Source: Xanthostigma xanthostigma
Taxonomy: Eukaryota; Arthropoda; Insecta; Raphidioptera; Raphidiidae
Reading direction: 5' to 3'
Assembly: GCA_963575645.1 (NCBI GenBank)
Contig: OY754464.1
Span: 5,456,001-5,520,000, forward strand
DNA length: 64,000 nt
Positions within the stretch are counted from its first letter, which is position 1. Each line of letters begins with the position of its first letter. Below, in pieces: positions 1 to 11,239 of this stretch. The notes below the pieces were generated by a model that saw only the letters and a list, made by a program, of their open reading frames with translations, had not been told where the DNA came from and did not search any database. The translations under genes and the position numbers were made by a program.

Positions 1-39
1 GTTAGACAAAATAATAAATCTAATTTGTGTTATTGTAGC

Positions 40-293
40 TGTAAAGGCTCCACTACACACGTGGCCAGCACCGCCACTCAAATAAGTGCCTATCATCGCC
101 GCGATGATTGCCTAACCCTCCACACAATCGTGCGGGTCCGATTGTGTGTACGGGCGCACGATGCTGGCCACGCATTCCTTTGATGTACCGACAATCAATC
201 GATTACAGGCGATGATGTCCACGCACCGACGAATATGCCCTCTACACAATTGTAAGTGGCGGTGCTGGCCACATGTGTAGCGGAGGCTTTACA
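40..293. mobile_element. MITE with 39-bp terminal inverted repeats
   Basis: The left end (40-78, starting TGTAAAGGCTCCACTACACA) is the inverse of the right end (255-293) with about three mismatches. The interior is also rich in smaller inverted segments around GGCCAGCA and TGTGTG. There is no coding capacity, so this is a non-autonomous inverted-repeat element. I see no convincing target duplication, so the superfamily is undetermined. Confidence 0.7.
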
Positions 294-709
294 ATGCCAA
301 GTTTTATCAGTACTACTGTAATTTTTTATCTCCTTGAATTTTCTATTTTATGTAACTTTTTAGTTTTTACGTAATCAACTGACATTGCTACAATATTGTT
401 TCTTCCTCAAAAACAGTTCAGTCTCTGCCTTCAGCGGTATTATATCATTACCAAATAATATTTAATTAATTTTCAATCAAGATTTGTTTAAGATCCAGCT
501 ATCTTTATACCTACAAGAGACTTGATAAATAATAATTTCTAGACTAATAACAATTCGATCTAAATCGCGTAATAAAAGAGCAAGTTCTTGAAGTGTATTA
601 AAAATTGTTCACGACAAAACAAAAACACCTGATCATTTCATTACAAATAAAATTATTAAAAAGATAAAATATGCGTTTGGTGGGCTTTCAGACAGAATAT
701 AATAAAAAA

Positions 710-950
710 TTGGTTGTCTGTAAAGTCGGTTTACGGACGATAGTTTTACGTGATAACGCATTCCGCTCGAATATCATATTTAATAATACATAACCTAAAT
801 TTTAGTGGCTGTCAAACTTGGGCCGATCGTGATTCTCTATCGCTTATACTGCGCTCTCGCTTGCACGCACATGGTCAGGTGGAACGTTACACTTTTTCGT
901 GCGTGCAGCTGGTGTTTCATCAATTTATAAGACGTTATCACGTCAAAAAT
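710..950 (+). repeat. Dispersed 240-bp repeat, copy 1 (TTGGTTGTCTG...CGTCAAAAAT)
   Basis: This unit starts TTGGTTGTCTGTAAAGTCGG and ends GACGTTATCACGTCAAAAAT. Copies occur in the opposite orientation at 16506-16700 and 41503-41752. Internal inverted motifs GTGATAACG and CGTTATCAC frame the middle. The central part varies between copies while the ends are conserved, as expected for a short non-autonomous transposon. A 71-codon open frame inside it is not conserved between copies and is not treated as a gene. Confidence 0.7.
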
Positions 951-1981
951 GTATTTTTGAAGTAAAACTTCTTTTTTGTACAGTAGATTATAAACGCTAA
1001 ACAGCTGAGGTCATCAGCGTTTTGGTAGAATGAAACTATCTAATTCATGACATTGAAAATGTGAGAAGTATGTCGCAATGTCCCTATGGCCTATAGGATA
1101 AAAATCGGCTGTACTTGTAGTGCATTAACTAAGGTGGGGTGAGGTAGAACAGTTGGCTTGTACAGGTCGTATGTCGATCCTGGCGGTCGGTGGCCAGTAC
1201 CATTGTTATAATTTTTTCTACAATAATATACCTGTTACTTTTGGAGTGTGTAGTGTAAAATACACTATCCCTTTTTTTCCTCCTCTGTGGTAGTTAGAGC
1301 TGTGATCTAATTATTAGATCTTTGTTAATTATTACGTAGAAACAAATGTTATCAGAGTAGTCTTACTTACTAAAACGACTGATGTTATTTTTAAAGTCAC
1401 TTCGAGATTGTTATAGATTTTGAAATTAATTAAATTTTTTTGTTGTCATCACACAGCAAGCAACCAACTGTTAAACGTAACATTTTGTACAAAATGGGCA
1501 AAAATTCTAACAAAGTTTATGCTATAAGAAAAAATGCATTTAATATATTTATGTTCATAAAATGGTGAAGTACTACCAGGTATTAGGTAATTTTCTCAAA
1601 ATACCTATACGTTCTCAAGTAATTTTTTTTCTTTTTTTTCAATTACACGAGTCATGCACGGTCGTCAATAATTATTATACTCCTTTCATAAAATGTAAAC
1701 AAACAGTGTTTTTTCAATGGTCTTTTTAGTAACTTTCCTGAATTTTCCAGGTTTTTTATTGGTTAAAATAGGCATGCGCACGCATTTGTGATGTGATGCA
1801 GTGTGACGTTTATCTGTTCTTTCATATAATAATTGCATAATGGGAATGATAATTGCGATTGAAATATTGTGACCAACTTCACTTCTTCATCCGGCGTATT
1901 TTAATGGCAATACTAATTTATAAAGTGAACCGAAATTTCAGAAAAATTTTAATAAATTTGATTCAGTAATAAGATCACATC
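951..1981 (+). promoter_or_regulatory. LETM1 upstream region (no gene; tentative promoter)
   Basis: No coding signal is seen here. Within about 230 bp of the LETM1 start there is an inverted CCAAT-type motif (ATTGG near 1758) and a GC-rich GCATGCGCACGCA (1772-1784). The latter partly matches the NRF-1/erect-wing site (TGCGCAYGCGCA). NRF-1-type sites are common in promoters of nuclear genes for mitochondrial proteins, so a promoter role is plausible, but it is inference only. No TATA box or initiator was assigned. Confidence 0.25.
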
Positions 1982-4900
1982 ATGCATTCTTTTTTGCGGA
2001 ATTCAAATTCACTCATAATAAAAACAAGTAAGTTTATTGTAAAATGCAATTTTTTAATAGTCTTGAGTAAATATTTGTAATTTTTCTCTTATGCAACTTT
2101 AATTATTTATGAAATTAACAGTGCGTAATTGTCTATTTAACAATTATTTTTGTTATAGGGAGATGTGTGTGTCAAAAAAAAGTGCATCTTAGTGATACGT
2201 TGAAAAATAGGTTAGAAATTTATAAATTCCCATCCACGGTGACAGTTATTTCCGCACAGTATCAAACATTTTTAAGAAGTACATATAATGCAAGCACATA
2301 TTCAAATGACACATTACTTCAGTCGAAGATTATATCGAATAATTCATTGGTACCGATTCGAAGCTTTTCCTTATCGACAGTGCGGTTTGATAAAGAACCT
2401 TTAAAACCATCTTCAAAAGTTGAAGCTGCCGTTCAAGATATCAAAGATAAACAAAAAGAAAAAGAGGCACTGCCTGCAAAACCTCCTCCAAAAGCAGTGG
2501 CAAAGAAATCAATCAAACAAAAAATTGTCGATGAGTTAGTTCATTACTATCATGGATTCCGGTTACTGTTTATTGATATTAAGATTTCAACAATGTTATG
2601 TTGGAGAATGCTGATGGGTAAAACTTTGACCCGTCGAGAGCGTAGGTTACTCGTAAGAACAGTCGGTGATATGTTCAGATTAGTGCCGTTCTCTGTGTTT
2701 ATTATTGTGCCATTCATGGAGTTTACTTTACCGATTTTCATTAAATTTTTCCCCGGCATGTTACCTTCGACCTTCGAAACTACAATGGAAAAAGAAGATA
2801 AAATGAAACAGGGTTTGAAAGTCAAATTAGAAATGGCGAAATTTTTGCAACAGACGCTAGACGACATGTCATTGCAACATAAAGATCATCATTCCGATAA
2901 AGCGAAAGAATTTGCCGACTGGTTTAAAAAGGTGCGCACGTCAGGTGAAATTGTTTCCAACGACGAAATAATGAAATTTTCAAAACTGTTTCAAGACGAA
3001 ATCACTTTAGATTCGTTGACACGAGGTCAGCTAGTTGCGTTGTGTCGGATATTAGAAATTGGAACTATTGGAACTAGTTATTTTCTAAGGTTTCAGTTGC
3101 GAATGAAGCTCCGTAGCTTGGCGGCCGACGATAAAATGATACAGAAAGAGGGTGTTGAATCGTTAACACTTTCGGAACTTCAACAGGCTTGTAGAGCGCG
3201 CGGAATGCGGGCGTTCGGTCTATCTACAGAAAGGCTACGCGCGCAGTTAGATCAATGGCTTGATTTAAGCTTAAATAAAAAAGTTCCGCATTCGCTGCTT
3301 TTGTTATCGAGAGCTCTAACATTACCGGAAACGACACCGACCACCGATGTCTTGAAAGCTACTATATCGTCGCTTCCCGAAAATATTGTAAAACAAACTT
3401 CGGAAGCGATTGCGGACAGAGAGGGTAAAATTGATCCGAGAGTTAAAATCGAAGTGCTCAAAGACGAGGTCTGTAAAATTAAAGAAGAACGCAAAGAAAA
3501 ATACGAAGAAAAGAAAAGACAGGAACAAATCTGTCAAAGTGACATTTTGGTCGACAAGGCGCCTGTTTTGCGTGCGGATGCTACGCCACCTTTGCAAGAT
3601 GCCGCGAAGACCATACAGTCGGCCGGAGAGGTGCTAGACGAAGTGGCGAAGAAAAAGGAGACGGCATTTTCTACGGAGGATTGCGAGGCGCTGGAGTGTG
3701 CTTTGGATGCTTTGGGTAAAGAGAAGAAAAAAGTTATGGTTGAAAAAGAGGAAATACAAGACTTGAAAGAAGAAATGGCAGACTATCAAGAAGATTTGAA
3801 GGAGTTACAGGAGATTACACTTACGGACGCGACGTGTAAAGAAACGGTCAAGGAATCGAAAGCAGCTAAGAGATTGTTCAAGAAAGTGAACAGCATGATC
3901 GGTAAAATGGACTGCGTGCTACAGGAATTGGAAAAGGAGGAAGAACAATTGAAAAAAGATTTGAAAGAACAAAAGTCGCAAGTGAAAACCGACGAATTAG
4001 TTCGAATTGATGATCTTATGGAAGCGATTAAAAAAATTAAAAATGTTCCTGATGAATCGAGGTTCTCACACATAAAAACGATTTTGGCGAAAATTGATGA
4101 TGATCGAGATGGTTCGATTAAAGTTGAAGACGTTTTAAAGGTACGATTCGTTCAGAATTTAGATATTTCTAATTTCATTTTGAAATTTTTAGTGGCAGTG
4201 ATTAATTTTTGTCTGTCTCTTATACGCGCTGTGAATAAGACGCTACGAGTAGGTTGTTGGAAGTGTGAGAGAGAGCGCATATGGACTGAATTGAAGTGTG
4301 CTGTTGTGAGATATACGCTCTTTCTCTCTCACACACTTCAACCTACCCATAGCGTCTTACTCGCACTCATGTATAAGAGGCAGTTTTGAAACCGCCCGGC
4401 AGACAGTTAGACCCAACTAAATAATCTAACTCATTTATTTTTATTTTATTACTTAATTTGAAGGTATTAAAATTTTAAATCTCACGAAGACTTTTTTTGC
4501 AAATGAAAAATTTACGGCTTGACTAGGCCCCACTACCCTTCAGCCAGGTCCATCGATTTTGTGTTCAGATATCACGTTGCTGATCGTGTTTTCACGATTT
4601 GCTAAAGAAAATATGTGAGGTTTTAGGTTATGTCTTATTCACGGATGCAATAGCGAAGTGGGAAACTCAAGATAAATATCGATAGTAGTATGATAAAAGC
4701 ATTTATTCTTTTAAAAGTTTTCATTATTTGTTTGTTTTTTTCCCGTAGGTAATCGAAGTAATTGGGGAAGAAGATGTACATTTATCTCGAAAACAAGTAG
4801 ACGAATTGATTGAACTTCTTGATAAGGAAGAAATTTTAGAAGTCGAAGATAAAATTGAAAAGGCGCTGGAAAAGGAACGGGTAACAAAAGAGAAAGCAAC

Positions 4901-5069
4901 TAATGCCACGGAGGCGTGTTCGAAGACTGAAGTTTCTTCGTCTAAATGTGATAAATCGGGAAATGTGGAAAAAGATTCATGTTCAGGTCCGTCAAAGTTA
5001 GCACAATCGAGTAAAATGCCACCACCTCCACCGATTGGCGATAAAAATGATAAACCAAAGCATTTTTAA
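1982..5069 (+). CDS. LETM1: LETM1, mitochondrial inner-membrane cation/proton exchange protein
   Basis: Three coding exons give about 782 residues: 1982-2027, 2159-4140 and 4749-5069. Junctions are GTAAGT...ATAG and GTACGA...CGTAG. The start at 1982 is chosen because the 15-codon first exon (MHSFLRNSNSLIIKT) joins in frame to exon 2 and gives a basic, Ser/Leu-rich mitochondrial presequence; the in-frame GTG at 2167 lies after a splice acceptor. Diagnostic features: the LETM1 membrane segment (about residues 190-215, LVPFSVFIIVPFMEFTLPIF, then KFFPGMLPSTFE), the ribosome-binding-like LETM domain to about 400, long Lys/Glu coiled coils (about 440-640), and a complete EF-hand loop D662-x-D-x-D-G...D673. 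The EF-hand is split from its distal helix (VIEVIGEEDVHLS) by intron 2. In animals LETM1 supports mitochondrial K+/H+ or Ca2+/H+ exchange and cristae shape. Length is close to human LETM1 (739). The tail is Ser/Pro-rich. Confidence 0.96.
4213..4383. mobile_element. Foldback MITE in LETM1 intron 2
   Basis: The ends CTGTCTCTTATAC (4213-4225) and GTATAAGAGGCAG (4371-4383) are inverted repeats, and the arms continue inward as imperfect complements (TAAGACGCTAC...GTAGGTTG versus CAACCTACCC...AGCGTCTTA, then the GTGTGAGAGAG/CTCTCTCACAC tracts). The whole unit of about 171 bp would fold into one hairpin. It lies wholly in the intron, so the open frame continuing past exon 2 is intron read-through. 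Confidence 0.7.
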
Positions 5070-5525
5070 CTTGGAACCTTGTATTTATTTTCTAATGACA
5101 TTAATTTGATTAATGTTGTGAAAACAGACAATTGAACAATTGAATGTAATAACAATTAGAGTTCAAGGTAATATTTTTGTAATGAAAAATATGGTTTTGT
5201 TGATTTTATTATTATAAAATTAACGGTTTTCAATTTTTTTTTCAAGAGAAAAATTGATGTAATTTTCAGCATGCTATTTTATTGCATTGTTGATTTATTT
5301 GGCTGTTTTCGATGTAATTATTCCCTAATAATAACAAGCTTAGCGTACAAATACATTTTTTAACTTATTTTTGCAAATACTATTTTTGTTGTTTCGCCAT
5401 TTTTATATAAATATTTTACTGTTTTTGTTAATATCAACATCAAAACTAATTTTATAAAATCGTTTACGGTAATTTTGACAGTTTTTTATGTCCTTTATGA
5501 AGATAAAAACATTTATATCTCTACC

Positions 5526-5531
5526 AATAAA
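5526..5531 (+). promoter_or_regulatory. Candidate LETM1 polyadenylation signal
   Basis: This is the first canonical AATAAA I see downstream of the LETM1 stop, about 460 bases into the 3' region. It is followed by T-rich sequence. An earlier non-canonical signal cannot be excluded. Confidence 0.4.
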
Positions 5532-6476
5532 GCTAAACAATTATTTTTTACACAAAATTTTGCGTGGAAAGGGGCCGTCCTGCTAAATTAAAATGATCCA
5601 ATCATTCTCACTCTGCTAATGTACTGTTTGACAAGAATCAGGCAGAAAAAAATCAAAATTTTATGTGAAATTAAAACTACGCTTATTTCAAGCTGTAACT
5701 TTTGGTGTCCGACGTCCAGCCAATAGTGGTATATCGAACAACGTGCATCTAATCGTTTGTTTATTATTGACGACTTTAAAATAATATGTTTTCTCATAAA
5801 GTAACTCTTCGGTTTTTACATATTTCTTTTTTTATATAAGTTGTTGCTACCATTTACTACCCCGAGACATTTAATTTTATTTTTACTTTTTTTAGAAGAC
5901 TTAAACTGTTTGAACCACTAAACTCCACCCATTTCCAGAATGCCAGACACGTTAACACGCGCGAAAAAATTTGCACACATTTCAAAAATTCAATACGGTC
6001 GATATTTGCTTGATCCCGGGCTTCCCGGCTCGTTCTGTTACGGTCGGCAGGTTTCCTTTTCATTAAATTAAATGTCGAGCTTTTAGTAGAAACCTAACCT
6101 AACATCTTCATTTTTACGTGTTTGACGTAGGGCTGCAAGTCCCTTGCGCAGATTGTAATTGTTTACAAATCTGATCTTAACGAATCACATTCCAACTATG
6201 GGAGGAGTTCAGTGGCTTAACACTCATTTTCTGGTCGTATGGAAAAAAAATCTTTTTGTATGATGCTTTAAAACAAAAAACGCAGGGAGGTCCTTATTCT
6301 CGTTTTATCTTATTCAACTTTCATATAAATGGTGCTTTTAAATTGTATAAAAAATTAATTGAAGACAATAACGTGCTTTCTTAGACTCATTTTCTGTCAT
6401 CGGCGTAATCGTTCTTTATAGATAGAATTGTTTACAATGGGTAAATATTTAATTTTAAGATCACATACCGATTATA

Positions 6477-7250
6477 GTTGACCCGCGGTAATCCGACAAA
6501 CGTTTTTCAAGGCGGCGTCGGACAATCGAATTTGTCAGCGACCCCTTATAGTCCGAAACTTATTTTGAAAAGAGTACCTTGTAGTGATGTGCCGGATATC
6601 TGTATCTGTATCCGCGGATATCCGAGGGAGAAGAAAGATCCATATCCGTTAGTTTTTGGCGGATCTTTTACCTTATTAATTTTCAATTCATAGATGAAAT
6701 TTTATATATATAGGTGATTAGGTAATAATGAAAAACTGTTAAATTCCATTCAAATTATTTTTTATTTTTTTAAATCGTATTTGGCACCTTTATATTGCAG
6801 ACATTTATCGTAGTGAGTACCATACCAATAGTACATAACTCAAAGGCACTAAATCAACTATCTTTTTAATGAGATATTGCACATCGATCTTTGGAAAGAG
6901 TGCAATCTGTCAAAGAGGTCAATAACTTTTTCCCATAACAGATAGTCTCTTTCCAAAGGTCAATGTGCAATATTTACCGCCGCGTACTCTAAGAAAGTTA
7001 AGATCCGTATCCGCGGAACTTGAAACCAAATATCCGTATTCAGATCCGTATCCGCGGATATACATTTTTAACAATCCGGCACATCACTAGTACCTTGTAA
7101 TCAGACAAAGTACAAAAAAGTCATGGTGTCGCGAGCAAGTCACAACTTGTTTAAGCATGCATTAACGAAGATTTGTCGCAATAAATGCGTTTTGCATGCA
7201 CTGCTAAGGCATGTCGGTTTATTGGGGGGGCCGGATTACCGCGGGTCAAC
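6477..7250. mobile_element. Outer MITE with GTTGACCCGCGGTAATCCG ends (pogo/Tigger-like), interrupted
   Basis: The left end 6477-6495 and right end 7232-7250 are near-perfect inverted repeats of GTTGACCCGCGGTAATCCG. The sequence recalls the CAGTTGACCC ends of pogo/Tigger elements, but the leading CA and a TA duplication are not clear, so the family is tentative. Another element (6582-7089) has inserted into it; removing that leaves an outer element of about 260 bp. Confidence 0.6.
6582..7089. mobile_element. hAT-type MITE nested in the outer element, exact 8-bp TSD
   Basis: The terminal inverted repeats are TAGTGATGTGCCGGAT and ATCCGGCACATCACTA. The element is flanked by the exact 8-bp duplication GTACCTTG at 6574-6581 and 7090-7097. 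An 8-bp duplication and TAGTG-type ends are hallmarks of hAT transposons. The subterminal regions are built from repeated ATCCGTATCCGCGGATA motifs, typical of transposase-binding subterminal repeats. The 508 bp have no coding capacity. Confidence 0.85.
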
Positions 7251-7440
7251 GGTAATAGAAAACACGCATGAATAATATTTTTTCATCAAATTCCAATAAA
7301 CATTTGTTTTTTTTTTTATTATGTGACAAGTCTTAAAAAAAATGAAACGATACTTGTCAGTCTTATGCAGGCAGTAAATTTTTACTTCGTAAATGTTCAT
7401 TACAGTATTTTGACAGATTACTTGATCAGATCCAATGAGA

Positions 7441-7616
7441 TGTAGATATGGAGTGCTAGTCTTAGTTTCACGAGCAAAATCGCGGTAATCATTCCGTCTT
7501 TGTTCAACTATGTATAAGACGGACCAGAAAGAGACATACATATACCGTGTTTTATCGCTTCCTCTTTCCTGCGCAGTTTTGTATGCGCAGTAGTACATTA
7601 TCGCTCCATATCTACA
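7441..7616. mobile_element. Short inverted-repeat element (TGTAGATATGGAGYG ends)
   Basis: TGTAGATATGGAGTG at 7441 is mirrored by CGCTCCATATCTACA ending at 7616. The unit of about 176 bp has no coding potential and looks like a small MITE. A minus-strand open frame across this stretch is not supported by any recognisable protein sequence. Confidence 0.5.
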
Positions 7617-8934
7617 GCTCAGTGGGTACTGGATCAACTTCAAAGAAAAAAATCCAATATTTTATTAATATCGATTGTTCATAATAGCCAATAGGTGTGT
7701 TTATTGGTCAAGTCTTCGACTATTGTTTTTCAATGAACTGATTAATTACAAAAATCAGCCTCGAGTATGCTCTGTGCGGTTGTCGAAGCGTTTTAAATAC
7801 ACATTTACTCACGATTATCAGCCTCGATAGTACTAACTCCCGGCCCGGAACTGCTTGAACTGAGTTCGAACATTCCGAGAATTAGACCAGTCCGAGAAGT
7901 GCCATCGCTTTGGAACTGACGGTACCAGTTCAGAACTGCACCGACAAACACGCATAAATATGAAAACTTAAATCGGTGTTCCGATGCAAAAGTCTTATTT
8001 TAGCTCTACTATTGACCGTGATGTTCGCTTCTGAGAAAATTCACTCATGGTGTATTTTGAATTCTTTTTATGCAATAATGAGGAAGTCGTTTTCTTTTAC
8101 TGTTTATAAATTATTGTTTCAAATAAGTTTTAATATAAAAAAAGATCATGCAAGTTGTCTATTACAAACATAATGCACACTGTAATAGTTTTTATGACGT
8201 GAATGTGGCACCGTATTACAAAAATGTTGATTAAAAGTTGGTACATTTATTAATTTTCTACTTTTTTACAGGTTCTCGTCACTTAAAAATGAATATTTGT
8301 GACAAAAGGTGTAGACTTTATGTTACGGTCAAGTTACTTAAAATGCGTTGCTTCGTGAAAAATTTAAAAATTTTGTATGTCGATTTTTTTTTCATAAAAA
8401 CTATCGTTTATTTATGCGCGTTAAGTTGCATGGACCAACTTACATTTTTTTAACTTTTTCAACGCCAATCGTTTGTTCTAAGTTTGTACCGAAAAAATAA
8501 AAAAGTTATTAAATAATAGATGGCCAGCCAACTTGACGTCAAGTTGTATGGACCACGTCCTAATAACCACTTTTTTCAACTTTTTCAACCCTAATCGTTT
8601 GTTCTATGTTTGTACCTGACGCCTACAAAATTTCAGCGTTTGTACCGAAAAAAAAATATAGTTCAAAAAAAAACTAAAAAACATGCTTTATATCGAACTA
8701 AAAAGTAAAAAATAATTTTTTTAAAATAAGCTTAAAAAGCGCTTTTTAAGCTTATTTTACTTTTTAGTTCGATATAAAGCGTGTTTTTTAGTTTTTTTTA
8801 AACTATATTTATTTTTCACTTTTTAGTTTGATATAAAGCGTGTTTTTTAGTTTTTTTTTTAAACTATATTTGTTTTCCACTTTTTAGTTCGATTTATTGT
8901 CAAAAATTTGCCGAAAAACAAACAATTTTTTTTT

Positions 8935-9030
8935 CGGCGTGGACGGGATTAGAACCCACGACTCGTGATGCCGAGAGTTGACGTCAGCGAAGACCCGTGC
9001 CTTAGACCGCACGGCTACCAGTGTGCTTAC
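8935..9030 (-). repeat. tRNA-derived SINE head or class II tRNA pseudogene
   Basis: On the minus strand the sequence has an A-box-like segment (TAGCCGTGCGGTCTAAGGC), a long variable region and a B-box-like GGGTTCTAATCCC followed by GTCCACGCCG. This resembles a class II (Leu/Ser) tRNA. The 5' strand does not pair with the 3' acceptor strand and the B box carries a change (TCTAA for TCGAN). It is therefore probably not a working tRNA but a SINE promoter region or tRNA relic. Confidence 0.5.
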
Positions 9031-9168
9031 TGTGCTGGCATATTATACCGCTATATAAACCACTTGCTGTAGTCCAAATGAAAGTTACAAACATACATAC
9101 AAACTTACAAGTGAAGTTAATATAAAGCGTGCAATAAAAAAAAGTTATTAGCAAGTCACTAATAAATG

Positions 9169-9246
9169 TACACTACTGGCCAAAAGTAAAGCGATTGAGT
9201 AATTTGAAAATTAAACTTAGTCACTTTACTTTTGCCCAGTAGTGTA
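9169..9246. mobile_element. Tc1-like mini-MITE
   Basis: TACACTACTGGCCAAAAGTA at the left and ACTTTTGCCCAGTAGTGTA at the right are inverted, in the style of Tc1/mariner termini with TA at the outer edge. The flanks (AGTCACTAATAAATG, GTTATTAGC) are inverted as well, so the palindrome is larger, roughly 9133-9284. Confidence 0.55.
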
Positions 9247-9798
9247 CATTTATTAGTGACTTTTGCTAATAACTTTTTTATTTTTTCGGTACAAACGCTG
9301 AAATTTTGTAGGCGTCAGGTACAAACATAGAACAAATGATTGGCGTTGAAAAAGTTGAAAAAATGTAAGTTGGTCCATGCAACTTAACGCGCATTGTTTA
9401 TTTTGCTTAAAAAACGTCTACTTATAATGTTTGGCTATCCATCGGAAAATATACAATTATCCGCACTGAATTAGATCAATTAGACCAAAAGCAAACATGC
9501 TAATTTTTCAAGTTTCCTCAGGGGCGATGCCTCGATTGTACAACCCCCGTTAGCAAAATTTTGCTAGTCCATGCCCGATTTCAATATAATATAAAAATAA
9601 CTATTCCCTGACAATTCTAAAAACGGGAAAAAGTATTTTTTTTTTTAATCTGAAACTAGCTAATTTTTGTGTACTGACGCAAAATAGATATTTATCAGAA
9701 ATTATCCTGCAGTAGGTTATTTCTTATTTAATTATATATTATTTATTTTTTTAATACATAGTTTAATAATCATTTTGTACGTTTTGACCGTCCCTAAG

Positions 9799-9907
9799 CA
9801 GTGACAAAAAACCAGAATATTTTTTTTTTGTCGGACAGATCATCTTCAGGCGTGAAAACGTCGCTCGTGAGTGATGGCAAACTGAGAAGGTTCTGGTTTC
9901 GTCACTG
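9799..9907. mobile_element. Small MITE (CAGTGACRAAACCAGAA ends)
   Basis: CAGTGACAAAAAACCAGAA at 9799 is matched by TTCTGGTTTCGTCACTG ending at 9907. The ends begin CAGTG as in hAT elements, but the flanking 8-mers do not match, so the assignment is weak. Confidence 0.45.
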
Positions 9908-10408
9908 ATCGTATCATATTATATCCTATGAATACCGAATTATTGGCCCGGTGCAGAGTATAGAGTGACGACTGAACCGATCGCAGCGTGAGCTGTGGAC
10001 TAAATAAATAAATTGTGCAACGGTTATAGAGTATGATTTGATGTGGCCATTAAATGTCGTTTTCGTCGCACTCCCTGCCATATCGTTTATTAATAGCAAA
10101 GCAGTTCAATCCCGCTCTGTTGCCCGCTAGTGGTCTTCGTGAAAGTAAACGTTGTCCTAATTATATATTATACTCAGTATATTTTTTTCAGTGCAACAAC
10201 ATAAACACTATATCTCCCTGGGTATAGAAATTTCAATAATTGAAGGTTTTGTTTATTTATTATTACAGTTGTTTGCTCATTTGACACATGTCATAAGAGC
10301 ATTAAAAATTGCGAACGGTAGGCAGTGCTGCCGTCACGCACCCAGCGAATACGTGGAGGTTCAAAATTGCGGAGCCGATAGAACATGTAAAAAAAAGTTT
10401 TTATTATA

Positions 10409-10644
10409 TAGTGGATGACGTACTAAAAACTAGAAAATAATTTTGGTCAGCAATATGGGGTTTTAATAAGATTAAAACAAAATTGCGGAGGACATTTTTG
10501 TTGGAAATAGGAAATCATGTCTGGCTTTCGACTGTTGTATTCTTCGATCTTATAAATGCGCCCTACGATTTTATTTTTGTCTTATTAAAGCTCCAGATTG
10601 CTGACCCATATTATTTACTAACTTTTAGTTCGTCATTGACTGTA
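10409..10644. mobile_element. MITE with TA-flanked inverted ends
   Basis: The left end TAGTGGATGACGTACTAAAA and the right end CTTTTAGTTCGTCATTGACT mirror each other. A second inverted pair lies inside (GTCAGCAATATGGGG...TTTTAATAAG versus CTTATTAAAGC...GATTGCTGAC). TATA sequences flank both sides, consistent with a TA-targeting element. Confidence 0.55.
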
Positions 10645-11239
10645 TAATAAAACCGTTTAACTTGAAAAAAGTTTTATTTTACTTAGTTAAAAACGTTTTT
10701 GAAACTTTCAGAACAGGTTTGAAAATTTACTTTAATAGTTTAAAATGAGTCTTTACTGTTCTGTAACAGTCTGATATATTATGGTGGCCTTTCATTTTTA
10801 GTCACGCATGCTGAAAAAATTATTGTAAGGCCGTCAGTCAATAATATTCCGTAATAATTTAGACATTTCTAATACAAAAAAAAAGTATTTGTATAGTATT
10901 GAATTTAGTTATATTTCATTCTATTGTAAATTTAAAAATGTAAAAAACGTGTAAAATATATATAAAATTTAGCTGCATTTTACGAAAACTGGGGTTTTAT
11001 TAAGAATAAAGATGCATGACGCAACGTTTTGAGAACTTATCCACAATCCATCCATTTGATAGAGATCAGTGTGTAGACCTATATTTTTTGTTGTGACGTA
11101 GATGAATTCTACGAAGGTAGCGTTTGACATGCGTACTTCGATGCCTTTATTGCGTGTGAATCAGTAGAATAGAAGCACGAAATGTTTTTTGATTCGATTC
11201 ATTTTTTTAGGTAAAGAAGCATTTTTTTGGGCCTTATCA

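Larger units (their letters stand above)
8411..9410. repeat. Complex inverted-repeat region
   Basis: A segment containing TTAAGTTGCATGGACCAACT at about 8421, partly duplicated near 8545, recurs inverted at about 9283-9393. Between the arms lie an internal palindrome (AATAAGCTTAAAAAGCGC, about 8725-8760), repeats of CTTTTTAGTTCGATATAAAG, a tRNA-like segment (8935-9030) and a Tc1-like mini-MITE (9169-9246). This is a compound of several insertions; I find no gene. Confidence 0.6.

Noticed and set aside
4213-4225. CTGTCTCTTATAC resembles the Tn5 mosaic end used in sequencing adaptors
   Set aside because: The match stops after 13 bases, and the same sequence is mirrored with a mismatch at 4371-4383 as a terminal inverted repeat. 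It is genomic MITE sequence, not adaptor carry-over.
4141-4389. C-terminal extension of LETM1 by continued open frame after 4140
   Set aside because: A GT donor at 4141 and a continuation that fits the family at 4749 (VIEVIGEEDVHLS) show this is intron. The read-through crosses a MITE.
8935-9030. Functional tRNA gene
   Set aside because: The acceptor strands do not pair, the B box is altered and an intact anticodon arm cannot be drawn; kept only as a SINE or tRNA relic.
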